Source: Bog-159 sp035602155 (GTDB lineage Bacteria; Acidobacteriota; Terriglobia; Bryobacterales; Bryobacteraceae). Taken from it: 64,000 nt of DNA. The notes beneath the pieces are model-generated. The model did not search any database. It was given only the letters and a program-made list of their open reading frames with translations, and was not told the DNA's origin. The stretch covers positions 1-64,000 of the forward strand of contig DATNMW010000423.1 in the NCBI GenBank assembly GCA_035602155.1. The letters are read 5' to 3'. The number at the start of each line of letters is the position of its first letter. The first letter of the stretch is position 1. The translations under genes were made by a program, and so were the position numbers. Below are positions 1 through 8,291 of this stretch, piece by piece.

Positions 1-592
<592 letters not shown>

Positions 593-658
593 ATTGTTAG
601 TTTAATCGCCCCGACTTTTACTCAGAGACTGACGAATGTTTCTTGTGCATCCAACCAG

Positions 659-671
659 ATTGTCAAAGATC
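659..671 (-). promoter_or_regulatory. boxA-like rRNA antitermination sequence
   Basis: On the minus strand the leader reads GATCTTTGACAAT about 70 bases before the mature 16S end. It resembles the boxA consensus TGCTCTTTAACAA that loads the Nus antitermination complex on rRNA transcripts. The position in the 16S leader supports the reading; there was no experimental or alignment check. Confidence 0.5.
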
Positions 672-875
672 TTTGCCGATAGTCGAACGCATCCTTGCGG
701 AAACGCCCGCCACCGGCAGGCCTCGAAACTTGTCGGCCACACCCGCGCAAAATCGCGCATGCGCAGCCCAAAAATGAAAGCTTTTGAAAAAAGAACTACC
801 AGGAAGGCCGTATTCCGCTCCGGCGGTGGCCCGCCCGGAGTTTTGTTACCATTCCTTACAAGAGGACCTTAAGCC

Positions 876-905
876 TTTATACCACATCGCCAGACGCGCA
901 AGCAA
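876..905 (-). promoter_or_regulatory. candidate rRNA operon promoter
   Basis: On the minus strand TTGCTT (905-900) and TATAAA (881-876) are separated by 18 bases. A start near 869 would give a leader of about 280 bases that contains the boxA-like site. It is the best sigma-70 match in the leader, but other promoters further upstream cannot be excluded. Confidence 0.4.
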
Positions 906-1191
906 ATCCACACGTCAAACGCGGCTAGACCCTCAAATTCGGCGACTTCCTCAGAATATCAGAACCGTTACAGACACGCAAGCCCGTTCTGCAATATTTT
1001 TGTGCCAGCCATCACACCCCACGGCAACCCGTTCGGTTTAGTTTTTAGTTTCAGTAGGTTACGGACTCGTGGGCCAAGCGTGGCGCCAGGAAATAAAGTT
1101 GCGCGGACGCCGCGGAGCAACCTCGCCGCAGAGGAACGCAAAATCAGGCAGAATCCCATGTCATTTGTTTTCATCTGTTTCAAAACCTACC

Positions 1192-1197
1192 TATAAT
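1192..1197 (+). promoter_or_regulatory. perfect -10 box, possible leaderless start
   Basis: TATAAT is perfect at 1192-1197. The predicted transcription start, six to eight bases downstream, coincides with ATG 1202 and GTG 1204. There is no clear -35 at the right distance (TTGTTT at 1165-1170 is 21 bases away) and no Shine-Dalgarno sequence, so a leaderless transcript is possible. Confidence 0.4.
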
Positions 1198-1203
1198 GAA
1201 GAT

Positions 1204-2112
1204 GTGGCTAGCCTAGCACCCCTGAATGGTTTTGTGGTCCTGTGGTGCCTGGCTTCCGCCGCCGGCGCGCAGGCCTTACCCGACATCCTCTCCCGCGTTT
1301 CAGAGGAGGCGGAGGTCTTCCGCCGCGTCGCCCCGCAAGTCCTGGCCGAGGAGACTTTGACCCAGCGCGCACTGAAAGCGCCTCCCCGGTTTCACCCCCG
1401 CCTGGGATCGGCCGCGGCACAGCCGGCGATCGCCGAACGCCAGACCCGCGAGATCGTCTCCGAATACAGCTTCGGCGCCTTCAAGGACGCACCCGAATCG
1501 TTGCACGAGTTCCGCCAGTTGATTTCCGTGGATGGCCAGGCCGTCTCCGCCGCCGCGGCCGCCCGTCATTCGCTGGCCTTGGGCCTGACGTCCAGCGACG
1601 ACCACGCCCGCAAGCGCATGCTCGAAGACTTCCAGAAGTACGGGCTGACCGACGCCGCGGTCGATTTCGGCCCGCTGCTGCTGCTTTTCACCAGGCGGCA
1701 GGCGGGCCACTACCATTTCGAGCTTACCGGCGACGGCCGCATCGGCGCGGACCAGGTCAAGATCGTTTCCTACACTCAGATCTCAGGACCCGGCCGCATG
1801 CTGGTCTTCCAGGGGCGCAGGGCGACCCACCAGCCGATTCAGGGCCGCATCTACGCGCGCGTGCCGGACGGCGTGCCGCTGCGCATTACCATCGTCGCGA
1901 GCCGTGTCGAGAGCCGTCCGAACGGCAAGAGCACTTTCCGCGACGAAGCGGTAGTAGACTACACGCCCAACGCGCAAGGATTCCTGGCGCCCGCGGCCGT
2001 TACCCATAGAGCTTTCGCGGGCGACCAATTGCTGGTGGAAGACGATTTCCGCTATAGCACTTTCCGCAAATTTGGCGCGGATGCCGAGATCAAGTTTGAC
2101 GTGCAACAATAG
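1204..2112 (+). CDS. secreted protein of unknown function
   Basis: About 302 residues. I do not recognise a family. The N-terminus holds a hydrophobic stretch (FVVLWCLASAAGAQA) that looks like a signal peptide ending at AGAQA-LPD, so export is likely. The mature part is mixed alpha/beta with no cysteine pair or catalytic motif I can name. The reading frame is open from GTG 1069, but the upstream part does not look coding; GTG 1204 is chosen because it sits just after a perfect -10 box and directly before the hydrophobic core. An ATG at 1196 (MKMWLA) in another frame ends at a TAG at 1214-1216, so a small frameshift at the start is conceivable. The stop overlaps the start region of the next gene (TAGTG), so the two are probably co-transcribed. 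Confidence 0.6.
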   Translation: MASLAPLNGFVVLWCLASAAGAQALPDILSRVSEEAEVFRRVAPQVLAEETLTQRALKAPPRFHPRLGSAAAQPAIAERQTREIVSEYSFGAFKDAPESLHEFRQLISVDGQAVSAAAAARHSLALGLTSSDDHARKRMLEDFQKYGLTDAAVDFGPLLLLFTRRQAGHYHFELTGDGRIGADQVKIVSYTQISGPGRMLVFQGRRATHQPIQGRIYARVPDGVPLRITIVASRVESRPNGKSTFRDEAVVDYTPNAQGFLAPAAVTHRAFAGDQLLVEDDFRYSTFRKFGADAEIKFDVQQ

Positions 2113-2120
2113 TGATTCCG

Positions 2121-2921
2121 ATGGCCCGCCAACGCGCCTACCTCCTGATCACGGTCTTTGCGCTGCTGCTGGTGCTGTTCCCGTTTCTGTTCTGGTACAT
2201 GACCTGGTTCGGCCGCAAGCTGACCGACGCCGAAGTTGGCGAGTACCTGGCCGATCGCGCCAAGCCGCGGCATGCGCAGCACGCGCTGGTGCAAGTCGGA
2301 GAGCGCATGGCACGCCGCGATCCGGCTGCCGCGCGCTGGTATCCGCAGGTGGTCCAGCTGGCCGCAAGCCCGATGATTGAGCTGCGGCAAACCACCGCCT
2401 GGATTATGGGACAGGACCACACCTACGCGCCCTTCCACGAAGCGCTGCGGAAGCTGATTGCCGATCCGCAGCCCATGGTGCGCCGCAATGCCGCGCTGGC
2501 GCTTTCAAACTTTGGCGACCCGGCCGCGCGGCCCGAACTGCTGGCCATGCTGCGGCCGTACACCCTTGTCTCCTCCGCGGCCGGCATCGTGGAGTACCGC
2601 CTGAAGTTGGGCGAATACGTCAACCCGGGCACGTTGATGGCGCACGTGGGAGGCATCGAGCAGCGCTCTCCCCTGTCCGGCGAAGTGCGCGATTTGAGCC
2701 GCCACAGCGGAAGCACGGTGGGCCCCGGCGATCCGCTGGTCGAGATTTCCGCGGACAAAGAGCATGCCTGGGAGGCCCTGCGCGCGCTATATACGATCGG
2801 CACTGGCGACGACCTGGAGGATATCCAGCGTTACGTTCGGGGCGTTCCCGGTATGCCCGAGAAGGTCCAGGAGCAGGCGCTGCTGACGGTGCAGGCAATC
2901 AAGAGGCGCGGGACCCGGTGA
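2121..2921 (+). CDS. membrane-anchored HEAT-repeat protein with embedded lipoyl/HlyD-like segment
   Basis: About 266 residues. One N-terminal membrane segment (AYLLITVFALLLVLFPFLFWY, about residues 6-26 of the reading) anchors a periplasmic or cytoplasmic domain. Residues about 75-145 form HEAT-like helical pairs (for example PMVRRNAALALSNFGDPAA). About residues 152-215 break the pattern and read as a barrel-sandwich hybrid: a half with LGEYVNPGTL, then SPLSGEVRDL, then GSTVGPGDPLVEI. The loop lacks the lysine that would be lipoylated or biotinylated, so it is closer to the HlyD type. A last helical pair follows. ATG 2121 is preferred to GTG 2112, which overlaps the previous stop. The arrangement is unusual; the function is unknown. 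Confidence 0.75.
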   Translation: MARQRAYLLITVFALLLVLFPFLFWYMTWFGRKLTDAEVGEYLADRAKPRHAQHALVQVGERMARRDPAAARWYPQVVQLAASPMIELRQTTAWIMGQDHTYAPFHEALRKLIADPQPMVRRNAALALSNFGDPAARPELLAMLRPYTLVSSAAGIVEYRLKLGEYVNPGTLMAHVGGIEQRSPLSGEVRDLSRHSGSTVGPGDPLVEISADKEHAWEALRALYTIGTGDDLEDIQRYVRGVPGMPEKVQEQALLTVQAIKRRGTR

Positions 2922-2981
2922 CGCGGAGACGCGGAGGGCCGGTATTTCAGGGCCAGACGACCGGTACAGTACGGTTCTCCG

Positions 2982-5192
2982 TTATTGAACCAGCACGATA
3001 GGCGCCTGCCAAAACGCCGCCTTCTGCCCGGCTGGGTTGAGTATAGTCACCTGGCAGTCGTACTTGCCGGGCGGAAGATCGGTGAGCGCAATGCCGAACT
3101 CGATGGGCATTGTCTTTAGCCGGTTCGCAGCACCGCTTTGCACCTCGATCGGCTGGGTTTCTAACGCTTTCTTCTGCCCGGCATAAAAGCTCACAAACGC
3201 GACAAGCGGCTGCACGCTGGCCGCGTCCTGTTCATAGGCCTGCAGATAGACGTACATTTGGCGGGTCTTGCTGAAGACCCGCGTTACGCTGGGGATCAGC
3301 TTAAGGCCGTCGCGGACCAAAGGGTTGGCCGTCTCGCTCCGGTCCTTGCCCTTGACGGCGTTGTACAAGGCATCCTTTAGGTCCACGCGCTGGCTGCTTA
3401 ACACCACGGAGCTGATGGGGATGCGCTTGTCTTCCTTGTTCAGGTTCGGAATGAGAAACGCAGTTTGATATGTCCCGATGCGGCCCGTTTCCGCGTCCCG
3501 CGCCAGGAACTTGATGAGGTATTTTCCGGGCAGTATGGTGAAGCCGGCGTCGTACTCGATGGGGCGCTTCACTAACTCGGCGGCCGTGGCATCGCTCAGC
3601 CTGATGTCCACCTTATCGCGCACATTGGTGATGGTGGTGCCGTAGTTGTCCTTGATTTCGCCGACGAAATCGATGAGCGTCCGTTCGGCGCCGCCGCGCT
3701 TGGCCAGCGCCAGCTCCCGGCCCGGAATCTTGACCACGATCGGCACGAAGTATTCGTTGTGGTTCAACTGGAAGTAATCCACTTCCATGGCGATGGTGAG
3801 TTCCGTAATCGGGTCGGGCAGCATCAGCGCATCTTCGAGCTGGCGCTCTTTGTCGGCGGCCGTGAACTTGGCGAAGACTTTGCCGGCGAAGTAGCCTTGG
3901 CGGTAGTCCAGGTTTGCCGCCAACTCCCCGTTCAGCGCGATTTTAATGCGGCGGAACTTGCCGTCCTGCCCGGTGTTGGTGGTGTAGTATCCGATGATGT
4001 AGTAGCTGGAAATGGATTGCTCCGCCTGCACGATCCCCTTGGCCAGGTCGTTATAGTCGAGCAGCGCTTTGCCACCGGTGTCGGAAGCCAGCGCATAGAG
4101 CGTATCTTGCGATTGTTGCAGGTTAGTAGTCACTGCCAGGGCCGCCGCGCCGGAATACATGCCGGCGTTGCCGGGCGATCCCATGGTGGCGTCGCCCAAA
4201 GGGGCGTGCGCTACCAGACCGCGCGCGTCGATCGGCCAGAACGACACGCCGGCGCGGATGGCGGCATTAATGGTGGCACGCAGTTGCGCCTGATTGTTCA
4301 GGCCATTCAGCCGCAGGCCGCTGGCGAAGTAAATCAGGGACTTCTTCTCGTTGAGCTGGCCTAACATAATAGCGGCGGTTTGCAGGGCGGACAACTGCCG
4401 GTCGGTATTGAAGATGTTGAACTCGCTATCGTCCTGGCCGAAGGCGGCTCCGGTATCGGGAGAGCTGGCGTCGTCGGTGGAGTAATCCATACCTTGGCCT
4501 TCCCCGACGATCATGGTTTGGACGATGCTCAGAAGGCGGTCATGATCGCCGGTGAAGTCTTGCAGGACGTCGACCGCACCGCCGGTGTAGCGCAGGATGG
4601 CCAACAGGTCCGCGGGGGTCATCTGGGTGCTGATGAATTTTGCCGCGGCGGCGAGCGCGCGGATTTGGTCTCCGGGAGGCATCGCGCTCATGTCGAAGTA
4701 GAGCGCCAGCAGGCGTCTGTCTTTGTAACGGGAGTTGCCGGGCGTGTCGCGTGAAATTTGCGTTCGCCCCAGCTTGTCGTAGATATGAATATGTTCCGGT
4801 GCAGACTCCGCGGGCGCGGCGCCTGGGGTTTGCGGCAGGCTTTGATGTTCGAAGAAACGAATTTCTTGGGCGATGCCGTTCTCGGTAACGGCGAAATCCT
4901 TGGCTGTCAGTCCTTCGATGGGGCTACCTTTCTTGTCTGTTACGACTACGGATTCCACCACTAATTGCGAGTTGGCGGTGAACGTGACCGTGCCGGCGCC
5001 TCCAGACGGCGTGTTCTGGCCGATTTGCTGCGCCAGGACAGTCACTGCCGCCAACAGCAAGTAAATTGGAGGGCGGCCAATCCATCTTGCAGGCAGTGCC
5101 GCAGCCACCTTTATAGGCGGCCAGAGCCGGCTGAAAGCCGGCTGCGGGCAGGATTGCCCGCCCTCCGATTTGTGTAGAGTCCCGTCGCGCAT
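2982..5192 (-). CDS. VWA-domain protein, acidobacterial TIGR03436 type
   Basis: Secreted protein of 736 residues. After the signal-peptide core (IYLLLAAVTVLAQQ, about residues 43-56) comes a short beta domain (VVVTDKKGSPIEGLTAKDF) followed by a von Willebrand A domain starting near LLALYFDMSAMPPGDQ. The metal site is degenerate: DMSAM instead of DxSxS. The second half is beta-rich and probably extracytoplasmic. The family is recognised from the VWFA-related acidobacterial pattern; its role is not known, protein-protein contact at the envelope being the usual guess. The first 42 residues are largely encoded by a cloverleaf-type repeat at 5068-5166. It is the third gene of a minus-strand operon, starting 3 bases after the stop of the receptor gene. 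Confidence 0.85.
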   Translation of the reverse strand: MRDGTLHKSEGGQSCPQPAFSRLWPPIKVAAALPARWIGRPPIYLLLAAVTVLAQQIGQNTPSGGAGTVTFTANSQLVVESVVVTDKKGSPIEGLTAKDFAVTENGIAQEIRFFEHQSLPQTPGAAPAESAPEHIHIYDKLGRTQISRDTPGNSRYKDRRLLALYFDMSAMPPGDQIRALAAAAKFISTQMTPADLLAILRYTGGAVDVLQDFTGDHDRLLSIVQTMIVGEGQGMDYSTDDASSPDTGAAFGQDDSEFNIFNTDRQLSALQTAAIMLGQLNEKKSLIYFASGLRLNGLNNQAQLRATINAAIRAGVSFWPIDARGLVAHAPLGDATMGSPGNAGMYSGAAALAVTTNLQQSQDTLYALASDTGGKALLDYNDLAKGIVQAEQSISSYYIIGYYTTNTGQDGKFRRIKIALNGELAANLDYRQGYFAGKVFAKFTAADKERQLEDALMLPDPITELTIAMEVDYFQLNHNEYFVPIVVKIPGRELALAKRGGAERTLIDFVGEIKDNYGTTITNVRDKVDIRLSDATAAELVKRPIEYDAGFTILPGKYLIKFLARDAETGRIGTYQTAFLIPNLNKEDKRIPISSVVLSSQRVDLKDALYNAVKGKDRSETANPLVRDGLKLIPSVTRVFSKTRQMYVYLQAYEQDAASVQPLVAFVSFYAGQKKALETQPIEVQSGAANRLKTMPIEFGIALTDLPPGKYDCQVTILNPAGQKAAFWQAPIVLVQ
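5068..5166. repeat. cloverleaf-type repeat element, copy 1, inside the VWA gene
   Basis: A 99-base element bounded by 16-base inverted repeats, GGAGGGCGGCCAATCC (5068-5083) and GGATTGCCCGCCCTCC (5151-5166), with one mismatch. It contains the hairpin AGCCGGCTGAAAGCCGGCT (5125-5143) and smaller stem-loops (5144-5161, and a weak GCCACC/GGCGGC stem). The same ends and the same central hairpin occur in copy 2 at 8184-8271. It lies in frame within the start of the VWA gene, between the start codon and the signal-peptide core. Confidence 0.8.
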
Positions 5193-5195
5193 GGG

Positions 5196-8100
5196 TTAGA
5201 ACCTCAAGCGCAGTGTGGTTTGCATACTGCGCATGATATTGGCCGCGGCGGGCAAGCCGAATTGCGTACTGTTCTGGACGATGTCCCAGGAAGTGTAGGT
5301 GACATGGTTCAGCGCGTTAGTGGAATCGACGCGCAAGTCGAGATTGAGCCGGTCGCTCACCCGGAAAGTGCGGCCCAGTGAAGCGTTTAGAGTAAACTGA
5401 GCGGGTCCGGCGACGGAATCGCGTCCGGCATTGCCCCACTGGCCCGGCAGAGGGGCGATGTAAGACGCGGAACTCAGGGACGGGCCGCCCGTGTAGTCGG
5501 GCCGGATGGCGCCTGTGAATCCTGTGCCCGGTACGGGGGCCAAATAGATAGGAGTCTCAGGCAGGCCGCTGCCGGCGGTGATCGTACAGGCGAAGTTCCA
5601 CTCCTTGAAGAGCGCTCCCTTCCAGCCGGTTAGGAGCGTTCCTCCGCCGGTTCCCATGCCGGTGGTGTACTGCATCTGCAGGCTGAGCAGATGCCGCTGA
5701 TCGAAAGTCGATAGGCCGCGTTCCGCGCTTAGGTCAAGCCAGTTCTGGGCGATGGCCAGATTTGACGGTCCGGTTGCGCTGGACGGCGATGATCCGGAAG
5801 ATGCGGCGGTGGGCATGTTCTGCCCGATGGCGCTGGCTCCCTGCCCTCCCAAGGCTGCGTCGTCGTCGATGGATTTCGAGAAAGTGTACTGCAAGATGCC
5901 AGTGAATCCGTTGTGCAATCTACGCCGCAGTTGAATCTGACCGGCCTCGCGCGTCGAATTGCCATTCGAAGTCATGTAAGCGAACCCGGCCGGGCAGGCG
6001 GGACACGGATCCACCGGGCCACTAGGATAAGTATTGGGCAGGAATTCCTGCGGCCCGCGCGTGCCTTTGATGCCCAGATACGTGGCGGTCATTTGCAGCG
6101 AACCTGGCAGATCGCGCTGTACCGAGAGTTGCCAGTTCTGCGCATATCCGGGGTGGAAATTCGGATCGATGCCGAAGGTGTTGCTGGTAATGGATGGCGA
6201 AACGACGAAGCCATTCGCAAGTGTCAGCGGATCGGCGGCGCTGTTTTGCACGCTCAGGGTCTTCGATAGAGGCGGTTGCTGCGCCATCTGCACCGCGATT
6301 GTCTGATAGACGGAAGTGTCGTAGTAGATTCCATAGCCCGCCCGAACCACCATCGACGAGCCGGAAATGGGACGCCAAGCGAGGCCCACGCGCGGCTCGA
6401 AACCGCGTTTATCGGGACGCACCAAGGAACTCGGATATCGCTCGTTGGTAAGTGGACCGACCGGGTCGCTGGGCACTACCGGCGCTACCCCCGCAAAGGC
6501 CGGAGCCACGTCCAGATTCACCAAACGGCCATACAGCTCGGTAATGGGAGCGCCATACTCCCAGCGCACCCCCGCGTTCAGCGTCAGTTCCGGACTGATC
6601 CGCCAATCGTCATTGACGAATGCATCGTAGACCGATTGCCGGAAATATTTATCGGCGTTGCCGAAGGCGATGGAACTGGCGTCTGGAATGCCCAAAAGAA
6701 AATCGGCAAAATCGGAGCCTGGGGCGCCGCCAGTGGCGTCACCGGTAAAGGTGAAAGCCCCCCGTGGATTCTGTTGCGACAGGTAATTGAAGTCCTGCCG
6801 GCGGAAATCGGATCCAAACGCGATATTGTGAGATCCGCGAATCCACAGCAGGGAATCCGACAACCCGCTGGTCTGATTGCGATCGAACGAGCTTTGCGCA
6901 TCCGACAGACCCGCGATGCCGCTCGCGAAAGTGAGACTCGGCGGACCCCAGTTCATGGGGTTCTGGTCGTTGCCCGAAATCCCCGCGTTCCCCGAGACAT
7001 TTTCGCGGTCTTCGAAATAGGGTGTGACGTGGGTAGCCAACCGGCTGAATTGGTATCCCAGATTCAGGAACCAGCCCCGATTCAAACGGTGCGACCAATT
7101 GACGCTGGTATTGATCCCGAGCAGGTCGGTGGTATCCAGGAAACCGAACAGATTCGGAGTGTCCGTGCGCATGCTCTGAAACGCGAAGCGGCCGTAGATC
7201 TGGTCCTTCGGACCCAGTGTCTTATTGAAGCGCGATTGTAAGGCGTCCTGATGCGCGGCACTTAGAATGGGGATCTGATAGTTATAGCCCGCGTTGCCTG
7301 TGAAGTTCGGAAGCGGGTAGAAACTCAGCAAGGCTTGCGCCTGAGGGCTGATCCGGTTCTGCGGAATCAGGTTGCCGGGGAATGGCGCCCCGGTGGTGGG
7401 ATCGAGGATCGGGCTCGTGAATGCGCCGTTGCGTTCCGCCAGGTCCGGCATCAGGCCCGATAGCGTGGAGGCGTTTCTGTTCCGGGTCCACTGATACGCC
7501 GCGAAGATGTACGGAGGGCGTTTGAAAAGACGGCCAATTTGTAGCGGACCGCCCAAGAAGGCCATGCCTGTCAGCCGGTTATAGGCTAGCTTCGGCGTGT
7601 TCTGGCCAGTCAGGGAAAACTGCTGCGCATCCAGCGCCGAGTTATCGAGAGTCAGCCCGATTCCGCCGTTATATAGCCCTTTCCCGCCATTTCGATTATT
7701 GCCGAATGCGGCCAGTTGCGCGAAGGGAGAGGCAGCGCCATTCTGGGAGCTGCCGTTGATGAGAAAGCCATCCGCAGCGCGCTGGCTCAGGTCTTCCGCG
7801 GATGGGTCTCTCGCGGGAGGGGCGGCGGCCGGCTGCTGGGGTGGGGGAGTTGGCGGTGGTGCGGATGCGGCGGCGGTTTGGACTTGCGCCTTGATGCGAT
7901 CCAGAGGCAGCAGCTTCAATTCCCACTTCGCCACTGTCGAGGACGGAGCGGCGTCCGCGACGGTCTCGAAGCCCAGCATTTGGATTTTGAACGTCCAGTT
8001 TCCGTCAGTTAAATCAGGGAAGTCATACATGCCCTGGAGATCCGTGATGGCGACGACTTCCTTATCGCCCAGCGTTGCCGTCACTGTCGCGCCGGGAACC

Positions 8101-8291
8101 GGCAGTCCGCCGAAGGTGACCTGTCCGCGATACTCGGCAGCCGACAGGACGGAAACCGCAAGGCAAGCGATTATAGAGATCTTGTGGGGCAGCCAATCTT
8201 GGCTGCAGCCGGCTTTCAGCCGGCTTGGACGCGCTGGAAAGCGCGTCCGCAGGCACGATTGCCTGCCCCACATCTGGCCGGGAATTATCAT
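5196..8291 (-). CDS. TonB-dependent receptor-like outer-membrane protein with carboxypeptidase-regulatory domain
   Basis: 1031 residues. Order: signal peptide core (KISIIACLAVSVLSAAEY, about residues 36-53), carboxypeptidase-regulatory-like Ig domain (about 54-130, PVPGATVTATLGDKEV), proline-rich linker (PPPTPPPQQPAAAPPA, about 145-160), then a long beta-barrel ending in LRLRF with the terminal phenylalanine typical of outer-membrane barrels. I see no clear plug with a TonB box, so transport is inferred from the Oar-like family. Substrate is unknown. The start ATG overlaps the stop of the upstream gene (ATGA), which fixes it. About residues 8-35 come from repeat copy 2. Middle gene of the three-gene operon. 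Confidence 0.85.
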   Translation of the reverse strand: MIIPGQMWGRQSCLRTRFPARPSRLKAGCSQDWLPHKISIIACLAVSVLSAAEYRGQVTFGGLPVPGATVTATLGDKEVVAITDLQGMYDFPDLTDGNWTFKIQMLGFETVADAAPSSTVAKWELKLLPLDRIKAQVQTAAASAPPPTPPPQQPAAAPPARDPSAEDLSQRAADGFLINGSSQNGAASPFAQLAAFGNNRNGGKGLYNGGIGLTLDNSALDAQQFSLTGQNTPKLAYNRLTGMAFLGGPLQIGRLFKRPPYIFAAYQWTRNRNASTLSGLMPDLAERNGAFTSPILDPTTGAPFPGNLIPQNRISPQAQALLSFYPLPNFTGNAGYNYQIPILSAAHQDALQSRFNKTLGPKDQIYGRFAFQSMRTDTPNLFGFLDTTDLLGINTSVNWSHRLNRGWFLNLGYQFSRLATHVTPYFEDRENVSGNAGISGNDQNPMNWGPPSLTFASGIAGLSDAQSSFDRNQTSGLSDSLLWIRGSHNIAFGSDFRRQDFNYLSQQNPRGAFTFTGDATGGAPGSDFADFLLGIPDASSIAFGNADKYFRQSVYDAFVNDDWRISPELTLNAGVRWEYGAPITELYGRLVNLDVAPAFAGVAPVVPSDPVGPLTNERYPSSLVRPDKRGFEPRVGLAWRPISGSSMVVRAGYGIYYDTSVYQTIAVQMAQQPPLSKTLSVQNSAADPLTLANGFVVSPSITSNTFGIDPNFHPGYAQNWQLSVQRDLPGSLQMTATYLGIKGTRGPQEFLPNTYPSGPVDPCPACPAGFAYMTSNGNSTREAGQIQLRRRLHNGFTGILQYTFSKSIDDDAALGGQGASAIGQNMPTAASSGSSPSSATGPSNLAIAQNWLDLSAERGLSTFDQRHLLSLQMQYTTGMGTGGGTLLTGWKGALFKEWNFACTITAGSGLPETPIYLAPVPGTGFTGAIRPDYTGGPSLSSASYIAPLPGQWGNAGRDSVAGPAQFTLNASLGRTFRVSDRLNLDLRVDSTNALNHVTYTSWDIVQNSTQFGLPAAANIMRSMQTTLRLRF
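8184..8271. repeat. cloverleaf-type repeat element, copy 2, inside the receptor gene
   Basis: An 88-base element with inverted ends GTGGGGCAGCCAATC (8184-8198) and GATTGCCTGCCCCAC (8257-8271), one mismatch. Inside are two perfect hairpins: AGCCGGCTTTCAGCCGGCT (8207-8225) and GGACGCGC/GCGCGTCC with a 6-base loop (8227-8248). The fold would be a three-way junction. It shares the CCAATC/GATTG ends and the AGCCGGCT hairpin with copy 1 and likewise sits in frame between start codon and signal-peptide core. Confidence 0.8.

Larger units (their letters stand above)
593..1191 (-). other. rRNA leader and upstream non-coding region
   Basis: About 600 bases with no convincing protein gene. Read on the minus strand it supplies the 16S leader: a boxA-like antitermination site is at 671-659 and a plausible sigma-70 promoter at 905-876. 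The remaining part, up to the promoter of the plus-strand gene that starts near 1204, shows no other recognisable feature. Short open frames here lack ribosome-binding sites and coding character. Confidence 0.6.

Noticed and set aside
2918..2940. Short tandem GACGCGGA-type repeat at the end of the HEAT gene
   Set aside because: Only two units; not enough to call a repeat array.
6276..7241. 321-codon plus-strand frame
   Set aside because: Antisense to the receptor-like gene at 5196-8291.
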